Source of the DNA: Ectopseudomonas chengduensis | Lineage (GTDB): Bacteria > Pseudomonadota > Gammaproteobacteria > Pseudomonadales > Pseudomonadaceae | NCBI RefSeq assembly: GCF_900102635.1 | Contig: NZ_FMZQ01000004.1 | Span: 62,001-126,000 of the forward strand | DNA: 64,000 bases | Reading direction: 5' to 3' | Shown: positions 56,063 to 64,000 of the stretch, in pieces | How positions within the stretch are numbered: the first letter of the stretch is position 1 | How the letters are laid out: each line of letters begins with the position of its first letter | Notes under the pieces: model-generated | Databases searched by the model: none | Told to the model about the DNA's origin: nothing | What the model saw: only the letters and a program-made list of their open reading frames with translations | Made by a program: the position numbers and the translations under genes

Positions 56063-56917
56063 ATGACCTCGCAACGCCGCGTCATCAGCATCCAGCCTGG
56101 CCAACCCGCCTCGGACGGCGCCGGTGTGCGCCTCAACCGCGTGATCGGCGGACCGGGCCTGGAACGCTTCGACCCCTTCCTGATGCTCGACGAGTTTTCC
56201 ACCGACAACCCCGACGACTACATCGCCGGCTTCCCGCCGCACCCGCATCGTGGTTTCGAAACCATCACCTACATGCTCGAAGGGCGCATGCGCCATGAAG
56301 ACCATCTGGGCAACGTCGGCCTGCTCGGCAGCGGCGGCGTGCAATGGATGACGGCTGCGCGCGGCATCATCCACAGCGAGATGCCCGAGCAGGAGTCCGG
56401 CGCCATGCGCGGCTTCCAACTGTGGCTCAACCTGCCAGCCAAGGACAAGTTGGGTGAAGCGGGCTACCGCGATATTCCAGCCACCGACATCCCGCGCATC
56501 AACACGGCGTCCGGCGCCGAGGTGGTGGTGATCGCTGGTGAATTCGATGACGGCGAGATCCGCCAGGCCGGCGCCGTGCAGCGGCCACATACCCAGCCTC
56601 AGCTGTTCGACCTGAACCTGCCGGCCGGCAGTCAGGTTTCACCGCGCCTGGCCGATGGTCAGCGGGTCATGCTGTACGTTTACCAAGGCCTGCTCGAGCT
56701 GCCCGAGGCCAGTACACAACCGGTCAGCGCCGGGCGTCTGGTGCGGCTATCCGACGAGGGTGAGCTGCACCTGGCCAGCACCCATGGTGCGCGGGTATTG
56801 CTGATCGCCGGCACACCACTGAACGAACCCATCGTCCAGTACGGACCGTTCGTGATGAACAGCCGCGAGGAAATCGAGCAGGCCATGCGCGATTTTCGTG
56901 ATGGTGTGCTGGCCTGA
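56063..56917 (+). CDS. Pirin family protein
   Basis: A 284-residue bicupin. The first cupin has the metal ligands in PPHPHRGFETITYMLEG and MRHEDHLG, and then QWMTAARGIIHSEMP. Bacterial pirins act as quercetin dioxygenases or bind metabolic enzymes; the role here is not readable. It converges on the patatin gene with a 6-bp gap. Confidence 0.93.
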   Translation: MTSQRRVISIQPGQPASDGAGVRLNRVIGGPGLERFDPFLMLDEFSTDNPDDYIAGFPPHPHRGFETITYMLEGRMRHEDHLGNVGLLGSGGVQWMTAARGIIHSEMPEQESGAMRGFQLWLNLPAKDKLGEAGYRDIPATDIPRINTASGAEVVVIAGEFDDGEIRQAGAVQRPHTQPQLFDLNLPAGSQVSPRLADGQRVMLYVYQGLLELPEASTQPVSAGRLVRLSDEGELHLASTHGARVLLIAGTPLNEPIVQYGPFVMNSREEIEQAMRDFRDGVLA

Positions 56918-56923
56918 CGTGCA

Positions 56924-58105
56924 TCAAGCGGAATGGGCGACCTCGGCCAACCCGAGAAAACGGCAGAGGTCGGCCTTGCGCGTCATCGCATCCTGATAAC
57001 CCAACTCGATCAGTTCACTGCAGTAGCCGGGCTCGAACAACAGGTAACTGAGCACGCCCGCTCCACCGGCCTTGGTCGCCCCCGGGCCGCGCAGAAACAG
57101 GCGCAGCGCCTTGGGCAGCTCACGCTGATGGCGCGCGGCGATCTGATCCAGCGGCTGGCTCGGCGCGATCACCAGCACGTCCACCGGGTTCAAACCCAAG
57201 CCACGCGGACGCCGCTCCGGCGGCACCAGTGCGCTCATCTGGTTGAGCCGCTCGAGCAGCTCGATGTCCGTCTCCAGATTGTCGATAAAGGTACTGTTGA
57301 GCATATGCCCGCCGATCTGCGCCAGGCTCGGCGGTCGAGTGCTGATCACGCGCGGCAGCTCGGCATTGGGTTCGAGCTGGGCATTGCCGCTGACACCGAT
57401 CACCAGCACGCGGCTGGCCCCGAGATGCAGTGCCGGGCTGATCGGCGCCGCCTGGCGCACTGCGCCGTCGCCAAAATACTCACGGTTGATCTTCACCGGC
57501 GGAAAGATCAGCGGGATCGACGCGCTGGCCAGCAAATGGTCGAGCTGCAGACGCGTCGGTACACCGACGCGACGATGGCGGAACCAGGGATCGATAGTGG
57601 CGCGGCCCTGATAGAAGGTCACCGCCTGGCCACTTTCGTAGCCGAAGGCAGTCACTGCTACCGCTCGCAGCTGGCGATGGCGCACGGCCGCAGCGATGCC
57701 GGAGAAGTCCAGCTCGCGCTCCAGCAACTCACGCAACGGCGAACTGTCGAGCAAGGCCACAGGAACATCGCGCCCCAGGCCAAGCAGGCTGTGGCCAATG
57801 AAGCGCGCCGCCTGACGCAGCACGCCGGGCCAGTCGCTGCGGTACACCATATGGGTATGAAAGCCTTGCCAGACCGAGGTCAGGCGCCGTACGGCTTCGC
57901 CGAACTGCAGCGCGCCACAGGCCAGGCCAACGGCATTGATCGCCCCGGCCGAGGTCCCGACTATCACCGGAAAGGGATTGTGCGAGGCGTCCGGCAGTAG
58001 ATCGGCGATGGCTGCCAACACCCCGACCTGATAGGCCGCCCGCGCCCCGCCACCAGAGAGGATCAGCCCGGTAACGGGCGCATCGGGGCGGGCAATCACG
58101 GTCAT
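56924..58105 (-). CDS. Patatin-like phospholipase
   Basis: A 393-residue patatin-family lipid acyl hydrolase. The oxyanion-hole motif is GGGARAAYQVG (residues 18-28), the nucleophile GTSAGAIN, and the catalytic Asp lies in FGDGAVRQ. There is no signal peptide, so it acts in the cytoplasm or at the inner face. It ends beside the pirin gene and starts 35 bp after the lipid A acyltransferase stop on the same strand. Confidence 0.9.
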   Translation of the reverse strand: MTVIARPDAPVTGLILSGGGARAAYQVGVLAAIADLLPDASHNPFPVIVGTSAGAINAVGLACGALQFGEAVRRLTSVWQGFHTHMVYRSDWPGVLRQAARFIGHSLLGLGRDVPVALLDSSPLRELLERELDFSGIAAAVRHRQLRAVAVTAFGYESGQAVTFYQGRATIDPWFRHRRVGVPTRLQLDHLLASASIPLIFPPVKINREYFGDGAVRQAAPISPALHLGASRVLVIGVSGNAQLEPNAELPRVISTRPPSLAQIGGHMLNSTFIDNLETDIELLERLNQMSALVPPERRPRGLGLNPVDVLVIAPSQPLDQIAARHQRELPKALRLFLRGPGATKAGGAGVLSYLLFEPGYCSELIELGYQDAMTRKADLCRFLGLAEVAHSA

Positions 58106-58140
58106 CGAGCGGTCCTGTTTTTCGTTGCAGTATAGATGCG

Positions 58141-59073
58141 CTACTTGCGCTTACCGTACAGCTTCGGCTCCCCCTCGGGACGCGTCTTGAAACGCCGATG
58201 CGCCCACAGGTACTGCTCCGGGCAGGCACTGACCACCTGTTCGATCCACTGGTTGAGACGCAGGCAATCGGCCTCCTCGCTCTCGCCGGGGAAGCCTTCG
58301 AGCGGCGGATGGATCACCAGACGATAACCGCTGCCATCGGCCAGACGCTGCTGGGTAAAAGGCACCACGCGCGCCTTGCCCAGGCGGGCGAACTTGGTGG
58401 TGGCGGTAACCGTGGCCGCCTGAATACCGAACAGCGGCACGAAGATGCTCTGCTTGCGGCCGTAATCCTGATCCGGCGCGTACCAGATCGCACGGCCGGC
58501 ACGCAGCACCTTGAGCATGGCGCGAATGTCCTCGCGCTCGATGGCGCTGGCATCGAGGTTGTGGCGTTCGCGGCCACGACGCTGGATGTAGTCGAACAGC
58601 GGGTTGTCGTGCTCGCGGTACATGCCGTCGATGGTGTGCAACTGACCGAGCAGCGCGGCGCCGATCTCCAGGGTGGTGAAGTGCACCGCCATGAGGATCA
58701 CGCCCTGCCCCTCGGTTTGCGCCTGCTGCAGATGCTCGAGGCCTTCGACATGCGCCAATCGCGCCAGACGCTCCTTGGGCCACCACCAGCTCATGGCCAT
58801 CTCGAAGAAGGCGATACCGGTGGAGGCGAAATTCTCCTTGAGCAGGCGCTCGCGCTCGGCAGCGCTCTTGTCGGGGAAGCAAAGTTCCAGATTGCGCGCA
58901 GCGATCTGCCGGCGCGAGATTGCCGTGCGGTACATCAGCCAGCCCAGTGCCCGCCCCAGTTTCAGCTGCAGGCCATAAGGCAGTTGCACCACCAGCCACA
59001 GCAATCCGAAGCCCAGCCACAGCGGCCAGAAGCGCGGATGAAGAAAATAGGCGCGAAAGCGGGGGCGATCCAT
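58141..59073 (-). CDS. lpxL: Lipid A acyltransferase (LpxL/HtrB family)
   Basis: A 310-residue inner-membrane acyltransferase adding a secondary acyl chain to lipid A. A membrane helix lies near residues 17-38. The catalytic HX4(D/E) motif appears as HFTTLE, and YAPDQDYGRK is a family block. The start at MDRPRFRAYF was chosen over an in-frame ATG 11 codons earlier. It is divergent from minC, the arrangement seen in P. aeruginosa, where this copy is one of two HtrB homologues. Confidence 0.92.
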   Translation of the reverse strand: MDRPRFRAYFLHPRFWPLWLGFGLLWLVVQLPYGLQLKLGRALGWLMYRTAISRRQIAARNLELCFPDKSAAERERLLKENFASTGIAFFEMAMSWWWPKERLARLAHVEGLEHLQQAQTEGQGVILMAVHFTTLEIGAALLGQLHTIDGMYREHDNPLFDYIQRRGRERHNLDASAIEREDIRAMLKVLRAGRAIWYAPDQDYGRKQSIFVPLFGIQAATVTATTKFARLGKARVVPFTQQRLADGSGYRLVIHPPLEGFPGESEEADCLRLNQWIEQVVSACPEQYLWAHRRFKTRPEGEPKLYGKRK

Positions 59074-59288
59074 TAGACGTTTCCGATCACTTACAAAGCC
59101 GCGCATTCTAACGCAGTTTTCCCGACCAGCTCGCTGGCATCACTGCCGTCAGAGCAGGTCACGACAGCGAATCGACAGCCAAGCCTTGCCTCTTCCCAGC
59201 CTCGCTGACGCGCGCGGCTTGCGGCATGCGGGCTATCTCGTTATAAGTCCGGCATCTTTCGACTCGCCAGAAGGCCCATCGCACCACC

Positions 59289-60017
59289 ATGAGCCAAGCC
59301 GACCTCCTCGCCCAAGACCCCGTATTCCAGCTCAAGGGCAGCATGCTCGCCATCACCGTGATGGAACTGGCGCACAACGATCTCGAACGCCTCGACGCGC
59401 AACTCACGGAAAAAGTCGCCCAGGCCCCGGCCTTCTTCAGCAACACGCCGCTGGTGCTGGCCCTGGACAAACTGCCGGAAGGCGAAGGTGAACTGGACCT
59501 GGCCGAGCTGATGGCCGTCTGCCGCCGCCATGGCCTGCGCACCCTGGCCATCCGCGCCTCGCGGGAAAGCGACGTCGCCGCTGCCGAAGCCATGGATCTG
59601 CCGGTACTGCCGCCGTCCGGTGCACGCGAACGCCTCCTCGATCCAGCGCCAAAGAAAATCGAAGAAAAACCGGCCGAACCCGAGCACAAACCCAGTCGCA
59701 TCATCACCAGCCCGGTGCGCGGCGGCCAGCAGATCTATGCCCAGGGTGGCGATCTGATCGTGCTGGCACCGGTCAGCGCCGGGGCGGAACTTCTCGCCGA
59801 TGGCAACATCCATGTTTACGCGCCCATGCGTGGCCGCGCCCTGGCGGGCATCAAGGGCAACACCAAGGCACGGATTTTCTGTCAGCAAATGGGCGCCGAA
59901 ATGTTGTCGATCGCCGGCCATTACAAGGTTGCCGAAGACCTGCGCCGCGACCCGCTGTGGGGCGATGCAGTGCACGTCAGCCTGTCGGGTGACGTGTTGA
60001 ACATCACCCGCCTTTAA
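59289..60017 (+). CDS. minC: Septum site-determining protein MinC
   Basis: A 242-residue inhibitor of FtsZ assembly away from midcell. The N-terminal domain (residues 1-110) blocks FtsZ. The C-terminal beta-helix (about 140-242), with [19 protein letters not shown] and [10 protein letters not shown], dimerises and binds MinD. A polar linker with [11 protein letters not shown] joins them. First gene of minCDE. Confidence 0.96.
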   Translation: MSQADLLAQDPVFQLKGSMLAITVMELAHNDLERLDAQLTEKVAQAPAFFSNTPLVLALDKLPEGEGELDLAELMAVCRRHGLRTLAIRASRESDVAAAEAMDLPVLPPSGARERLLDPAPKKIEEKPAEPEHKPSRIITSPVRGGQQIYAQGGDLIVLAPVSAGAELLADGNIHVYAPMRGRALAGIKGNTKARIFCQQMGAEMLSIAGHYKVAEDLRRDPLWGDAVHVSLSGDVLNITRL

Positions 60018-60117
60018 CGGATACTGCGGCCACTTTTTACGGACACAAAAAGGGCATCTGGAAGCCTTTAACGGCCTCAGATTCCCGCGTTTTATTCATT
60101 TTTTGGGGTGAATCACC

Positions 60118-60933
60118 TTGGCCAAGATCCTCGTAGTCACTTCCGGCAAAGGTGGCGTCGGTAAAACCACCACCAGCGCTGCCATCGGTACCGGCCTCGC
60201 CCTGCGCGGGCACAAGACCGTCATCGTCGACTTCGACGTCGGCCTGCGTAACCTCGACCTGATCATGGGCTGCGAACGCCGCGTGGTGTACGACTTCGTC
60301 AACGTCGTCAACGGCGAAGCGACCCTGACCCAGGCCCTGATCAAGGACAAGCGTCTCGAGAACCTCTATGTGCTGGCCGCCAGCCAGACCCGTGACAAGG
60401 ACGCGCTGACCCAGGAAGGCGTCGAGAAGGTCATCAGCGAGCTGTCGCAGAATTTCGAGTACGTGGTCTGCGACTCGCCAGCCGGCATCGAGAAAGGCGC
60501 GCACCTGGCGATGTACTTCGCCGACGAAGCCATTGTCGTGACCAACCCGGAAGTATCCTCGGTACGTGACTCCGACCGCATGCTCGGCCTGTTGGCGAGC
60601 AAATCGCGCCGCGCCGAGAAAGGCGAAGAACCGATCAAGGAACACCTGCTGCTCACCCGCTACAACCCCGAGCGCGTCACCAAGGGCGAGATGCTTGGCG
60701 TCGAAGACGTCGAGGAAATCCTCGCCATTCGCCTGCTCGGCGTGATCCCCGAATCCCAGGCCGTGCTCAAGGCATCCAACCAGGGTATCCCGGTCATCCT
60801 CGATGACCAGAGCGATGCCGGCCAGGCCTACAGCGACGCAGTCGATCGCCTGCTCGGCAAGGACGTGGCGCACCGCTTCCTGGATGTGAAGAAGCAGGGC
60901 TTCCTGCAGCGCCTGTTTGGAGGTCGAGAATGA
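60118..60933 (+). CDS. minD: Septum site-determining ATPase MinD
   Basis: A 271-residue deviant-Walker ATPase that recruits MinC to the membrane and oscillates with MinE. The P-loop is [12 protein letters not shown], followed by [13 protein letters not shown]. The C-terminal amphipathic membrane helix (FLQRLFGG) is present. The start codon is TTG (residues AKILVVTSG follow), about 100 bp after minC. Its stop overlaps minE by 4 bp. Confidence 0.97.
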   Translation: MAKILVVTSGKGGVGKTTTSAAIGTGLALRGHKTVIVDFDVGLRNLDLIMGCERRVVYDFVNVVNGEATLTQALIKDKRLENLYVLAASQTRDKDALTQEGVEKVISELSQNFEYVVCDSPAGIEKGAHLAMYFADEAIVVTNPEVSSVRDSDRMLGLLASKSRRAEKGEEPIKEHLLLTRYNPERVTKGEMLGVEDVEEILAIRLLGVIPESQAVLKASNQGIPVILDDQSDAGQAYSDAVDRLLGKDVAHRFLDVKKQGFLQRLFGGRE

Positions 60934-61184
60934 ATATTTTTGACTTCTTGCGTTCGCGCAAGAAGGAAACCACCGCATCCATCGCCAAAGAGCGCCTGCA
61001 GATCATCGTTGCCCACGAACGTGGTCAGCGCAGCCAGCCGGACTACCTGCCTGCCCTGCAGCAGGAGCTGGTGGAAGTGATCCGCAAGTACGTCAACATC
61101 GAATCGGATCAGGTCCAGGTCGCCCTGGAAAACCAGGGCAGTTGCTCGATCCTGGAGTTGAACATTACCCTGCCGGATCGTTAA
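60930..61184 (+). CDS. minE: Cell division topological specificity factor MinE
   Basis: An 84-residue protein that releases MinD from the membrane by stimulating its ATPase. The N-terminal membrane-targeting and anti-MinCD region ([23 protein letters not shown]) precedes the dimerising topological domain. It is coupled to minD through an ATGA overlap; a terminator follows. Confidence 0.97.
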   Translation: MNIFDFLRSRKKETTASIAKERLQIIVAHERGQRSQPDYLPALQQELVEVIRKYVNIESDQVQVALENQGSCSILELNITLPDR

Positions 61185-61201
61185 TCGAGACCGGTTGCGT
61201 T

Positions 61202-61230
61202 CACGGCGGCTTCGGCCGCCGTGTTCGTTT
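61202..61230 (+). terminator. Terminator after minCDE
   Basis: CACGGCGGC pairs with GCCGCCGTG around a TTCG tetraloop, followed by a T-rich tail. Confidence 0.8.
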
Positions 61231-61248
61231 GTAGCCATCGATAGCCTG

Positions 61249-61312
61249 TAGGAGCGAGCTCTGCTCGCGAATATCGGTAACCTGCATTTTTCGCGAGCAG
61301 AGCTCGCTCCTA
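61249..61312. repeat. Long inverted repeat (REP-type, second family)
   Basis: Perfect 23-bp arms, 61249-61271 and 61290-61312, with core GGAGCGAGCTCTGCTCGCGA and its complement, around an 18-bp centre. This matches the GAGCGAGCT-type palindromes common between Pseudomonas genes. It lies between minE and rluA. Confidence 0.85.
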
Positions 61313-61333
61313 CCAGACCGTTGCGAACGCCCC

Positions 61334-61969
61334 ATGCCGCTAAGCCAGATCGAAATTCTCCACCAGGACGCTGCCCTGCTGGTGATCAACAAGCCCACCC
61401 TGCTGCTGTCGGTGCCCGGCCGCGCCGATGACAACAAGGATTGCCTGGTCACCCGCCTGCAGGAAAACGGCTACCCGGAAGCGCGCATCGTGCATCGGCT
61501 GGACTGGGAAACCTCCGGCATCATCGTCCTCGCTCGCGACGCCGACAGCCACCGCGAGCTGTCCCGGCAGTTCCACGACCGTGAAACCGAGAAGGCCTAT
61601 ACCGCCCTGTGCTGGGGCCAGCCGCAGGCCGACAGCGGCAGCATCGATCTGCCGCTGCGCTACGACCCGCCGACCAAACCACGTCATGTGGTCGATCACG
61701 AACTGGGCAAACACGCCCTGACCCACTGGCGCGTCATCGAGCGCTGCGGCGACTGGTGCCGGGTCGAGCTCACGCCCATCACCGGGCGCTCGCACCAGTT
61801 GCGCGTGCATATGCTGTCCATCGGCCATCCACTGCTGGGCGACCGCCTCTACGCTCACGAACAGGCCCTGGCCGCCCATGAGCGCCTGTGCCTGCACGCC
61901 AGCATGCTCGCCCTCACCCACCCGCAAACCGGTGAGCGCATGCGTTTCGAGTGCCCCGCTCCGTTCTGA
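61334..61969 (+). CDS. rluA: RNA pseudouridine synthase (RluA)
   Basis: A 211-residue pseudouridine synthase of the RluA group, modifying 23S rRNA (position 746) and certain tRNAs in E. coli. The catalytic Asp is in IVHRLDWETSG; GRSHQLRVHM and GHPLLGDRLY are further family motifs. It follows minE after a REP element, the same order as in P. aeruginosa. Confidence 0.92.
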   Translation: MPLSQIEILHQDAALLVINKPTLLLSVPGRADDNKDCLVTRLQENGYPEARIVHRLDWETSGIIVLARDADSHRELSRQFHDRETEKAYTALCWGQPQADSGSIDLPLRYDPPTKPRHVVDHELGKHALTHWRVIERCGDWCRVELTPITGRSHQLRVHMLSIGHPLLGDRLYAHEQALAAHERLCLHASMLALTHPQTGERMRFECPAPF

Positions 61970-62254
61970 TCTGTCGCCTGCGCCGAGGGCAGCCCGATGC
62001 CTGCCCTCATCCATCTCCCGTTTCGGCACGCTCAGCCACCCGACATGGAAGGTGTGAGCATCGGTAACACTGCCTGCGCGAACCAGAAGAAAGTTGGCTT
62101 TACAGACAAGCCAGCGCTGCCAATCCTGCTATCGGGCATGGTCCTGTTGCGACCGCTTTCAGAAAGACGACCGCCCTCTGATTTCCCGGAACAGAGCCCT
62201 ATGGCGTCGGCTCCGTGAAGTGCCTGACAAGGCGATGCTCAGTGGTTCATCGAC

Positions 62255-62983
62255 ATGGACGCAGGCAGTGGCATCGGGATGCTCGAAAACAATAACGAAG
62301 AACAGCTCATCCAGTTGCAGCACATTGGCAAGCACTACCGGCTTGCCGACAAAACGCTGCATATCCTCGACGACGTCTGCCTGCGGATCGCCAGCGGGGA
62401 GAGCTGCGCCGTCCTCGGCAGCTCCGGTTCGGGCAAGAGCACCCTGCTCAACGTGCTCGGCCTGCTCGACCTGCCCGATACCGGCAACTACCACCTCAAT
62501 GGTATCGACGTCGCCCAGGCCAGCCCGGACCAGTTGGCCGCCCTGCGTAACCAGCTGATCGGTTTCGTCTTCCAGAGCTTCAACCTGCTTCCCCGCCTCA
62601 GCGCACTGGACAACGTCGCCTTGCCCCTGACCTATCGCGGCATCGCGCCCGGCCAGGCGCGCGAACAGGCGCACGCCATGCTCGCCAGGGTCGGCCTGGG
62701 CGAACGCAGCGAGCATCGCCCCGCCAGCCTGTCCGGTGGGCAGCGCCAACGCGTCGCCATCGCCCGCGCGCTGGTCGGCAAGCCTGCACTGATTCTCGCC
62801 GACGAACCGACCGGCAATCTCGATGCCAGCACAGCCCAGGAGATCATGGCGTTGCTGCTCGAGCTCAACCGCGAGCAAGGCGTGACGCTGATCGTGGTCA
62901 CCCATGACCCGCTGATCGCCAACCGCCTGGCGCGCCAGGTCGAGGTGCACCAGGGGCTGCTGCGCGAGGCCGGCGCAGCATGA
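62255..62983 (+). CDS. ABC transporter ATP-binding protein (MacB/LolD type)
   Basis: A 242-residue ATPase of the MacB/LolD subfamily. Walker A GSSGSGKST, Q-loop FVFQSFNLLP, signature LSGGQRQRVAIARAL, Walker B LILADEPTGNLD and the H-loop His in VVTHDP are all intact. It partners the permease whose start overlaps its stop by 4 bp. Two ATGs (62255 and 62279) are possible; neither has a strong ribosome site, so the start is uncertain. Confidence 0.9.
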   Translation: MDAGSGIGMLENNNEEQLIQLQHIGKHYRLADKTLHILDDVCLRIASGESCAVLGSSGSGKSTLLNVLGLLDLPDTGNYHLNGIDVAQASPDQLAALRNQLIGFVFQSFNLLPRLSALDNVALPLTYRGIAPGQAREQAHAMLARVGLGERSEHRPASLSGGQRQRVAIARALVGKPALILADEPTGNLDASTAQEIMALLLELNREQGVTLIVVTHDPLIANRLARQVEVHQGLLREAGAA

Positions 62984-64000
62984 GCCCGGCCATGCCGTTG
63001 AGTACCGGGCCGAGCGCCGCACAGATACTGGTCGAGGCGCTGAACAGCCTACGCATGCTCGGTCGGCGCTCCTTGCTGGCCCTGCTGGGCATCGTCATGG
63101 GCAGTTGCTCGGTGGTGGCCCTGCTCAACATCGGCGGCAATGCCGCCGCGCAATCGATAGCGATCTTCCGCAACCTGGGCAGCGATACCCTGGTGCTGCA
63201 GCTGCCACCACAACCCACCGGGCGCGACGGCCTGCCCCTGCGTCTGAGCGTGGAAGCGCTGGCTCGACAAACCCAGGCCATCGCCAGCCTGTCTCCGGTG
63301 ATGACCTATGGCGCACCGGCGATCTTCCACGGACGGATCGGCAACGCCAACATCATCGGCGCCGACCCGGCACTGTTCGAGGCCGCGCGTCTGGATATCG
63401 CCAGCGGCCGGTCGCTGTCGGGGTTCGACCGCAAGGAAGCCTATGCGGTCATAGGCGCCTCGCTGGCACAGACCCTGAGCCTGCCGGACGATCCGCTGCA
63501 ACCGGGTGATCAGTTACGCCTGCAGTCCTATCAATTCAGGGTCGTTGGCATTCTCCAGGAAGGTGCCCCCGGCATGCTCCTGCCGTTCAATGCCAACGAA
63601 ACGCTGTTCATCCCCATGGAGGGCATGACGCGCATCAATCCCGTGCCACAGATCAGCCACGTTGTGGCCCGCGCCAACAGCGCCGAAGAAGTCATCCAGG
63701 CCGGCGAGCAATTGCGCCAGGCTCTCACCCAGCGCATCGCTGGGGATGCTCCGGTTACCCTGATCTTCGCGCAGCAGATCCTCGAGGGCATGCAACAGCA
63801 GACCCGAACCTTCACCTACCTGCTGGCAGCGCTCGGCGTCGTCTCGCTGATAGGTGGCGGCGTAGGCGTGATGAACGTGATGCTGATGAACGTCAGCGAA
63901 CGCCGCCGGGAGATCGGCGTGCGCCTGGCCCTGGGCGCACGGCGCAGAGATATCCGCAACCTGTTCCTGGTCGAGGCCGTGGCCTTGACCAGCGTTGGCG
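62980..64000 (+). CDS. MacB-type ABC transporter permease (3' truncated by window)
   Basis: The first 340 codons are visible, running off the window. A leading membrane helix (LLALLGIVMGSCSVVALLNIG) precedes a large periplasmic domain, and near the window edge come helices of the FtsX-like core, with VMLMNVSERRREIGVRLALGA, the coupling-helix signature of MacB/LolC permeases. Such systems expel peptides, siderophores or toxins, or move lipids, by mechanotransmission. Its ATG overlaps the ATPase stop by 4 bp. Confidence 0.9.
   Translation, partial: MSPAMPLSTGPSAAQILVEALNSLRMLGRRSLLALLGIVMGSCSVVALLNIGGNAAAQSIAIFRNLGSDTLVLQLPPQPTGRDGLPLRLSVEALARQTQAIASLSPVMTYGAPAIFHGRIGNANIIGADPALFEAARLDIASGRSLSGFDRKEAYAVIGASLAQTLSLPDDPLQPGDQLRLQSYQFRVVGILQEGAPGMLLPFNANETLFIPMEGMTRINPVPQISHVVARANSAEEVIQAGEQLRQALTQRIAGDAPVTLIFAQQILEGMQQQTRTFTYLLAALGVVSLIGGGVGVMNVMLMNVSERRREIGVRLALGARRRDIRNLFLVEAVALTSVG

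Noticed and set aside
56933..58000. A 355-codon plus-strand open frame
   Set aside because: Antisense to the patatin gene; rich in His/Arg/Gln with no motif.
61997..62218. A 73-codon open frame between rluA and the ABC transporter
   Set aside because: No ribosome site or protein character.
1..64000. Prophage, insertion sequence, integron, CRISPR array or secretion-system cluster
   Set aside because: No transposase, integrase, phage structural gene, repeat-spacer array or secretion gene cluster is visible; the window is mostly conserved core chromosome.

Overview
This window is a stretch of a high-GC gammaproteobacterial chromosome, almost certainly a Pseudomonas of the P. mendocina / P. oleovorans / P. 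pseudoalcaligenes type. The evidence is protein similarity to P. aeruginosa and gene order recalled from that genus: fpr-finR, dgkA-erdR, tolQRAB-pal-cpoB-queE-queC-tRNA(Lys)-nadA, ruvCAB-ybgC, pmpR-aspS, slyX-HIT-oprD-thioesterase-proS, and lpxL-minCDE-rluA. No phage, insertion sequence, integron or CRISPR array was seen. The accessory content is single-gene or small-operon insertions between conserved blocks, plus several families of short palindromic repeats.

Layout. 1-13.5 kb: end of ppiA, the redox pair fpr/finR, dgkA and the response regulator erdR, an EamA exporter, a DTW-domain tRNA modification enzyme, a FadL-type porin, a small secreted protein, a ribbon-helix-helix protein, a divergent phosphoketolase-like enzyme facing a beta-CASP RNA nuclease, and a LOG-family protein. 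13.5-26.8 kb: almost entirely minus-strand housekeeping, with nadA, tRNA-Lys, queC/queE, the Tol-Pal envelope system with cpoB and ybgC, the RuvABC resolvasome, pmpR and aspS. 26.9-38.7 kb: an HPt/HD-GYP fusion, a Dps-like protein, a diguanylate cyclase, a membrane-anchored cold-shock-domain protein, slyX, a HIT protein, OprD, a thioesterase, proS, a lipoprotein, and a three-gene methyltransferase/VOC/aldo-keto reductase operon.

38.8-53.7 kb: a large atypical bifunctional penicillin-binding protein, a serine hydrolase, a VF530 protein, putP, a FemAB/GNAT-like protein, a phosphate-related neighbourhood (exported family I pyrophosphatase, secreted ParB/Srx-fold protein, OprO/OprP-type porin), YnfA, an unknown protein, a CynX-type MFS transporter, an SDR, DUF2784, a DHCW cupin and DUF2061. 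53.8-64 kb: a secreted alpha/beta hydrolase overlapping an MlaA-family gene, pirin, a patatin phospholipase, an LpxL-type acyltransferase, minCDE, rluA and the start of a MacB-type ABC exporter that runs off the window.

The most interesting material is the exported pyrophosphatase / ParB-like / OprO-like neighbourhood, the phosphoketolase-like protein with an altered thiamine-diphosphate motif, the divergent 1032-residue PBP, the membrane-bound cold-shock-domain protein, and the hydrolase-MlaA pair whose MlaA lacks a lipobox. Locus comparisons with P. aeruginosa are from memory, not from a search.
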